In this document: positions 61,643 through 64,000 of the stretch, in pieces | Numbering within the stretch: the stretch's first letter is position 1 | Layout of the letters: each line of letters starts with the position of its first letter | Source of the DNA: Ornatilinea sp. | GTDB lineage: Bacteria > Chloroflexota > Anaerolineae > Anaerolineales > Anaerolineaceae | NCBI GenBank assembly: GCA_018433975.1 | Contig: JAHDQE010000013.1 | Location: 1-64,000, forward strand | Reading direction: 5' to 3' | DNA length: 64,000 nucleotides | Program-made: the position numbers and the translations under genes | The notes under the pieces: model-generated | What the model saw: the letters and a program-made list of their open reading frames with translations, nothing else | Told to the model about the DNA's origin: nothing | Databases searched by the model: none

Positions 61643-63271
61643 TTACTTGATCACCCGCCCGGGGCACGTCGAACCTGTCCCCATCATCCCCTGCGCCTCA
61701 TCCAGCATCTGCAAGAAAATCGGCGTGATATGGGGGTCGAGGATTTTTCCGGATTGTTCGAGGATATATTTCCGGGCCTCATCCATTCCCCAGGCCGGGC
61801 GGTAGCAGCGGTCCGTACATAACGCGTCCCACACATCGATGATCGTAAAGATGCGCGCTGCGAGCGGAATATCTTCGCCCTTCAGACCGCGCGGGTACCC
61901 GCTGCCGTCCCAATGTTCGTGGTGGCAGTACGGAATATCGATGCAGTTCTGTAAAAAAGTGATCGGGGAGAGCAGTTCAAAAGCATAGGTCGGATGTTTG
62001 CGCATGATTTTCCATTCCTCGTCATCCAGCGAGGAGGGCTTGAACAGGATTGGGTCCGGCACTGCGATTTTTCCGATGTCGTGCAGCAGCGCACCCCTGC
62101 GGATATCTACCAGATCTTTTTCCTCAATCCCGCATCGTCTGGCCAGCGCTAGAGTCATTTTTTCCACCCGTTTGGCGTGCCCTTCGGTCTCCTTATCCCG
62201 CATTTCCAGGGCTTTTGCCCACCCTTCAATGGTTTCATCATAGATCCGGGCGGCATCAATCCGCAGTACACTTAAAGCGCTCCCACTGGTGCTGTCCCCC
62301 GGTTTTGCCAGCTCATTCTTCCGTTTACGGATGTTGTAAGCCAGCTGCTGATCCCAAACGATCACCTGGTTGCGCCCGGAAGCTTTGGCCCAATACATGG
62401 CCTGGTCCGCCTGAGAAAGCAGTGCGTCCAGCGAACCGTGCGCGTCCTGAATATGGCACACCCCAATGCTGATGGTCACCGAGACCTGGTAACCGTTGAC
62501 ATACACCACCAGTTCCTCAACCTTGATCCTCAGACGGTCCGCAATCCTGTACGCGGTTTCCAGAGATGTATTCGGGAGCAGGGCGATAAACTCTTCCCCG
62601 CCAAAACGCCCCAACAGGTCCGTCTGGCGCAGGGCCTTTTTGAATTCTTCCGCCACAGCACAAAGCACCTGATCTCCCACAAAATGACCGTAGATGTCAT
62701 TGGTGATCTTGAAGTTATCGATGTCGATCATCAGAGCCGAGAGGTCGCCGTGGTTGGCGTGAAACGCATTGATTTCCTGCTGCGCCGCCTCAAAGAAGCC
62801 CCGCCGGTTGTTCAGATTCGTCAGCGGGTCGATCACCGAAAGCTGCTGGACCTCGGAATAGAGGTTTTCAAGCAGGTCGCTTTGAGCCAGCAGCAAATCG
62901 TGCACCTTCAACAGACTGTACCGGCGTTCTCCCTGCCGGACGACAATCGGTTCGTAGGCCTGATTGCCGTCACGGCCCAAAGCCTGCTTCACCGCATCCG
63001 GGACCGGTGTATTGGCATCCAGCAGCAAATTATACGTCCCGTAAGTATTATGGAATTCAAGAACGGTTTTGTTGGAAAAAACATCCACCCCAAACGGCTT
63101 CCCCAAGATCTCAAAACAGCGCTGGCGCGACAGCATCCCCACAAACTGGCCGCTGCTGGTCAGGATCACCCCCGGCCAGTCCGGGTGCTGGTCAAACATC
63201 CTGGTAATTTCGCGAACGGAGAGGTTGTGATCAACACAACAATCCGATAAGGATAAATCTCCTATTCTCAT
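61643..63271 (-). CDS. CBS-GGDEF-HD-GYP cyclic di-GMP protein
   Basis: 542 residues from ATG 63271 (a longer GTG frame starts at 63358). The N-terminal part resembles a CBS pair (about 1-125), which may bind adenosyl compounds. A GGDEF domain follows (about 135-295), with LTNLNNRRGFF, GRFGGEEF and the RxxD-type site RQTD. A C-terminal HD-GYP domain (about 335-535) has HDIGK and HHEHWDGSGYPRGLKG. The same chain could make and break cyclic di-GMP, with one activity likely regulating the other. A hairpin stands upstream. Confidence 0.88.
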   Translation of the reverse strand: MRIGDLSLSDCCVDHNLSVREITRMFDQHPDWPGVILTSSGQFVGMLSRQRCFEILGKPFGVDVFSNKTVLEFHNTYGTYNLLLDANTPVPDAVKQALGRDGNQAYEPIVVRQGERRYSLLKVHDLLLAQSDLLENLYSEVQQLSVIDPLTNLNNRRGFFEAAQQEINAFHANHGDLSALMIDIDNFKITNDIYGHFVGDQVLCAVAEEFKKALRQTDLLGRFGGEEFIALLPNTSLETAYRIADRLRIKVEELVVYVNGYQVSVTISIGVCHIQDAHGSLDALLSQADQAMYWAKASGRNQVIVWDQQLAYNIRKRKNELAKPGDSTSGSALSVLRIDAARIYDETIEGWAKALEMRDKETEGHAKRVEKMTLALARRCGIEEKDLVDIRRGALLHDIGKIAVPDPILFKPSSLDDEEWKIMRKHPTYAFELLSPITFLQNCIDIPYCHHEHWDGSGYPRGLKGEDIPLAARIFTIIDVWDALCTDRCYRPAWGMDEARKYILEQSGKILDPHITPIFLQMLDEAQGMMGTGSTCPGRVIK

Positions 63272-63388
63272 CTCAAGGACCTGGTGGCACGTAAATGATG
63301 GATTGGACGCAGGTAAAATGGCGTTGTTGAGAGATATCGTATGATCAGTGAGATGCACGATGCAGAAACCCGGTATTGTTAAAGGATG

Positions 63389-63420
63389 AGCACGCCGAAA
63401 AAATAAATTTTTGGCGTGCT
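63389..63420. terminator. long hairpin upstream of the HD-GYP gene
   Basis: AGCACGCC at 63389-63396 and GGCGTGCT at 63413-63420 pair, extended inward by A/T pairs. No plus-strand gene lies before it, so it may be a terminator for an unseen transcript or a structure in the HD-GYP 5' region. Confidence 0.45.
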
Positions 63421-63570
63421 TTCAAAATGTTTCCCTCCTACACAGCATGTATTCAGGACACGCCCCTTAAAAATGTCATCTTAAATTAAAACCATTCTAT
63501 TACTGAATCTATCACTTCTGTGTTAAGAAGATGAGGACTGGAGGTTAACACTGGGTAAAAACTCAGCTCC

Positions 63571-63703
63571 GCCGGAGGAGGGTCGCTCCGCTTGCTCGCA
63601 AAGACGTGAGTTAGAAGAAACACCATCCCGCGGAGTGTGTCGCTGCGAGGGAGCGCAAGAGACCGCGGCAGCCTCCCGTCCGCTTCGATGTCATGCTGCG
63701 CCA
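63571..63703. repeat. dispersed repeat, copy 1
   Basis: About 133 bases beginning GCCGGAGGAGGGTCGCTCCG and ending near CGATGTCATGCTGCGCC. It is nearly identical to the copy at 63833. Non-coding; CGCTGCGAGGGAGCGCAAGA occurs in both. Confidence 0.85.
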
Positions 63704-63832
63704 GACCCTGCACAAGCACCAAACCAGTGACATGGAGTAAATCCCTGCTGGTGGGTTGCGGGGCGGAGTGGACACTAACCAGCCCGTGATGTTTCGCCGC
63801 CCCTCCACACCACCCTACCCTACAACTGCCCC

Positions 63833-63966
63833 GCCGGAGGAGGGGCCGCTCCGCTCGTTCGCAAAGACGCGGGTTAAGGGAAACACCATCCCGCGAAATG
63901 TGTCGCTGCGAGGGAGCGCAAGAGACCGCGGCAGCCTCCCGTCCGCTTCGATGTCATGCTGCGCCC
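63833..63966. repeat. dispersed repeat, copy 2
   Basis: Second copy of the repeat at 63571, with the same CGCTGCGAGGGAGCGCAAGA core and the same order of blocks. The sequence continues to the window edge. No gene is visible in 63421-64000. Confidence 0.85.
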
Positions 63967-64000
63967 GGCGGGCGAAGCATCTCTGCGCGACTTTCCGGCG

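Noticed and set aside
63486..63808. Two overlapping minus-strand ORFs at the right edge
   Set aside because: They run through the dispersed repeat and have no ribosome-binding site or protein-like composition.

Overview
This 64 kb window is ordinary chromosomal DNA of moderate G+C. Its gene content points to a bacterium of the phylum Chloroflexota, probably class Anaerolineae. That placement is inferred from secreted TadE/TadG-type proteins with Thr/Pro linkers, a large MalT-like LuxR regulator, YfhO-like and other polytopic membrane proteins, a fused EcfA-EcfA ATPase and the general operon style. No rRNA, tRNA, CRISPR array or phage was found. The left edge is the end of an IS3-family insertion sequence; the right edge is a repeat-rich non-coding stretch.

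Layout. 0-5.4 kb: IS3 end, membrane proteins, two ICMT/PEMT-like methyltransferases, a MASE3-GGDEF cyclase, a B3/B4-domain protein. 5.4-6.9 kb (minus): pdxS-pdxT for pyridoxal phosphate. 7.3-12.7 kb (plus): a TadE / TadG-vWA / TadE-PA14 surface operon. 13-15 kb: aldo/keto reductase and GNAT. 15.2-19.2 kb (minus): a CcmF-like protein with two unusual partners. 19.6-25.7 kb: PP2C phosphatase, OsmC protein, BrkB/YihY, RmuC, a lipoprotein. 26-29 kb (minus): two large polytopic membrane proteins. 29-35.3 kb: a YciI-like protein, a DUF2807 adhesin-like protein, the LuxR regulator and small companions. 35.3-43 kb: a second OsmC, an OmpR-type two-component system, a rhomboid-like protein, DUF421 and MprF. 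43-47 kb: a NERD protein in A+T-rich DNA, TetR plus membrane protein, FAD oxidoreductase. 47.3-52.2 kb (plus): two SAM hydroxide adenosyltransferases followed by a complete ECF transporter. 52.4-58.9 kb: a secreted eight-cysteine protein, then (minus) a methionine/aspartate operon and a secreted subtilase. 59.5-63.3 kb (minus): PadR plus membrane protein and a CBS-GGDEF-HD-GYP protein, flanked by dispersed repeats.

The strongest new observation is upstream of the Cys/Met-metabolism PLP enzyme at 54426-55667 (minus). A promoter, a 38-residue leader peptide with six methionine codons clustered in ten positions, and a strong intrinsic terminator look like a ribosome-mediated methionine attenuator. 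It would control both the sulfhydrylase-like gene and the aspartokinase behind it. Other regulatory structures visible by eye are three tandem 11-bp repeats in front of the OmpR-family regulator, a consensus promoter with a near-perfect 22-bp operator in front of tetR, a promoter with overlapping operator in front of padR, a 36-bp perfect palindrome carrying two GntR-like sites beside a frame-shifted small ORF, and a 34-bp perfect palindrome inside the ECF operon. The two SAM-cleaving enzymes beside an ECF transporter suggest an uptake or salvage unit around SAM or its products, but the substrate cannot be read from the sequence.

All calls come from reading translations and motifs by eye. No database search was run.
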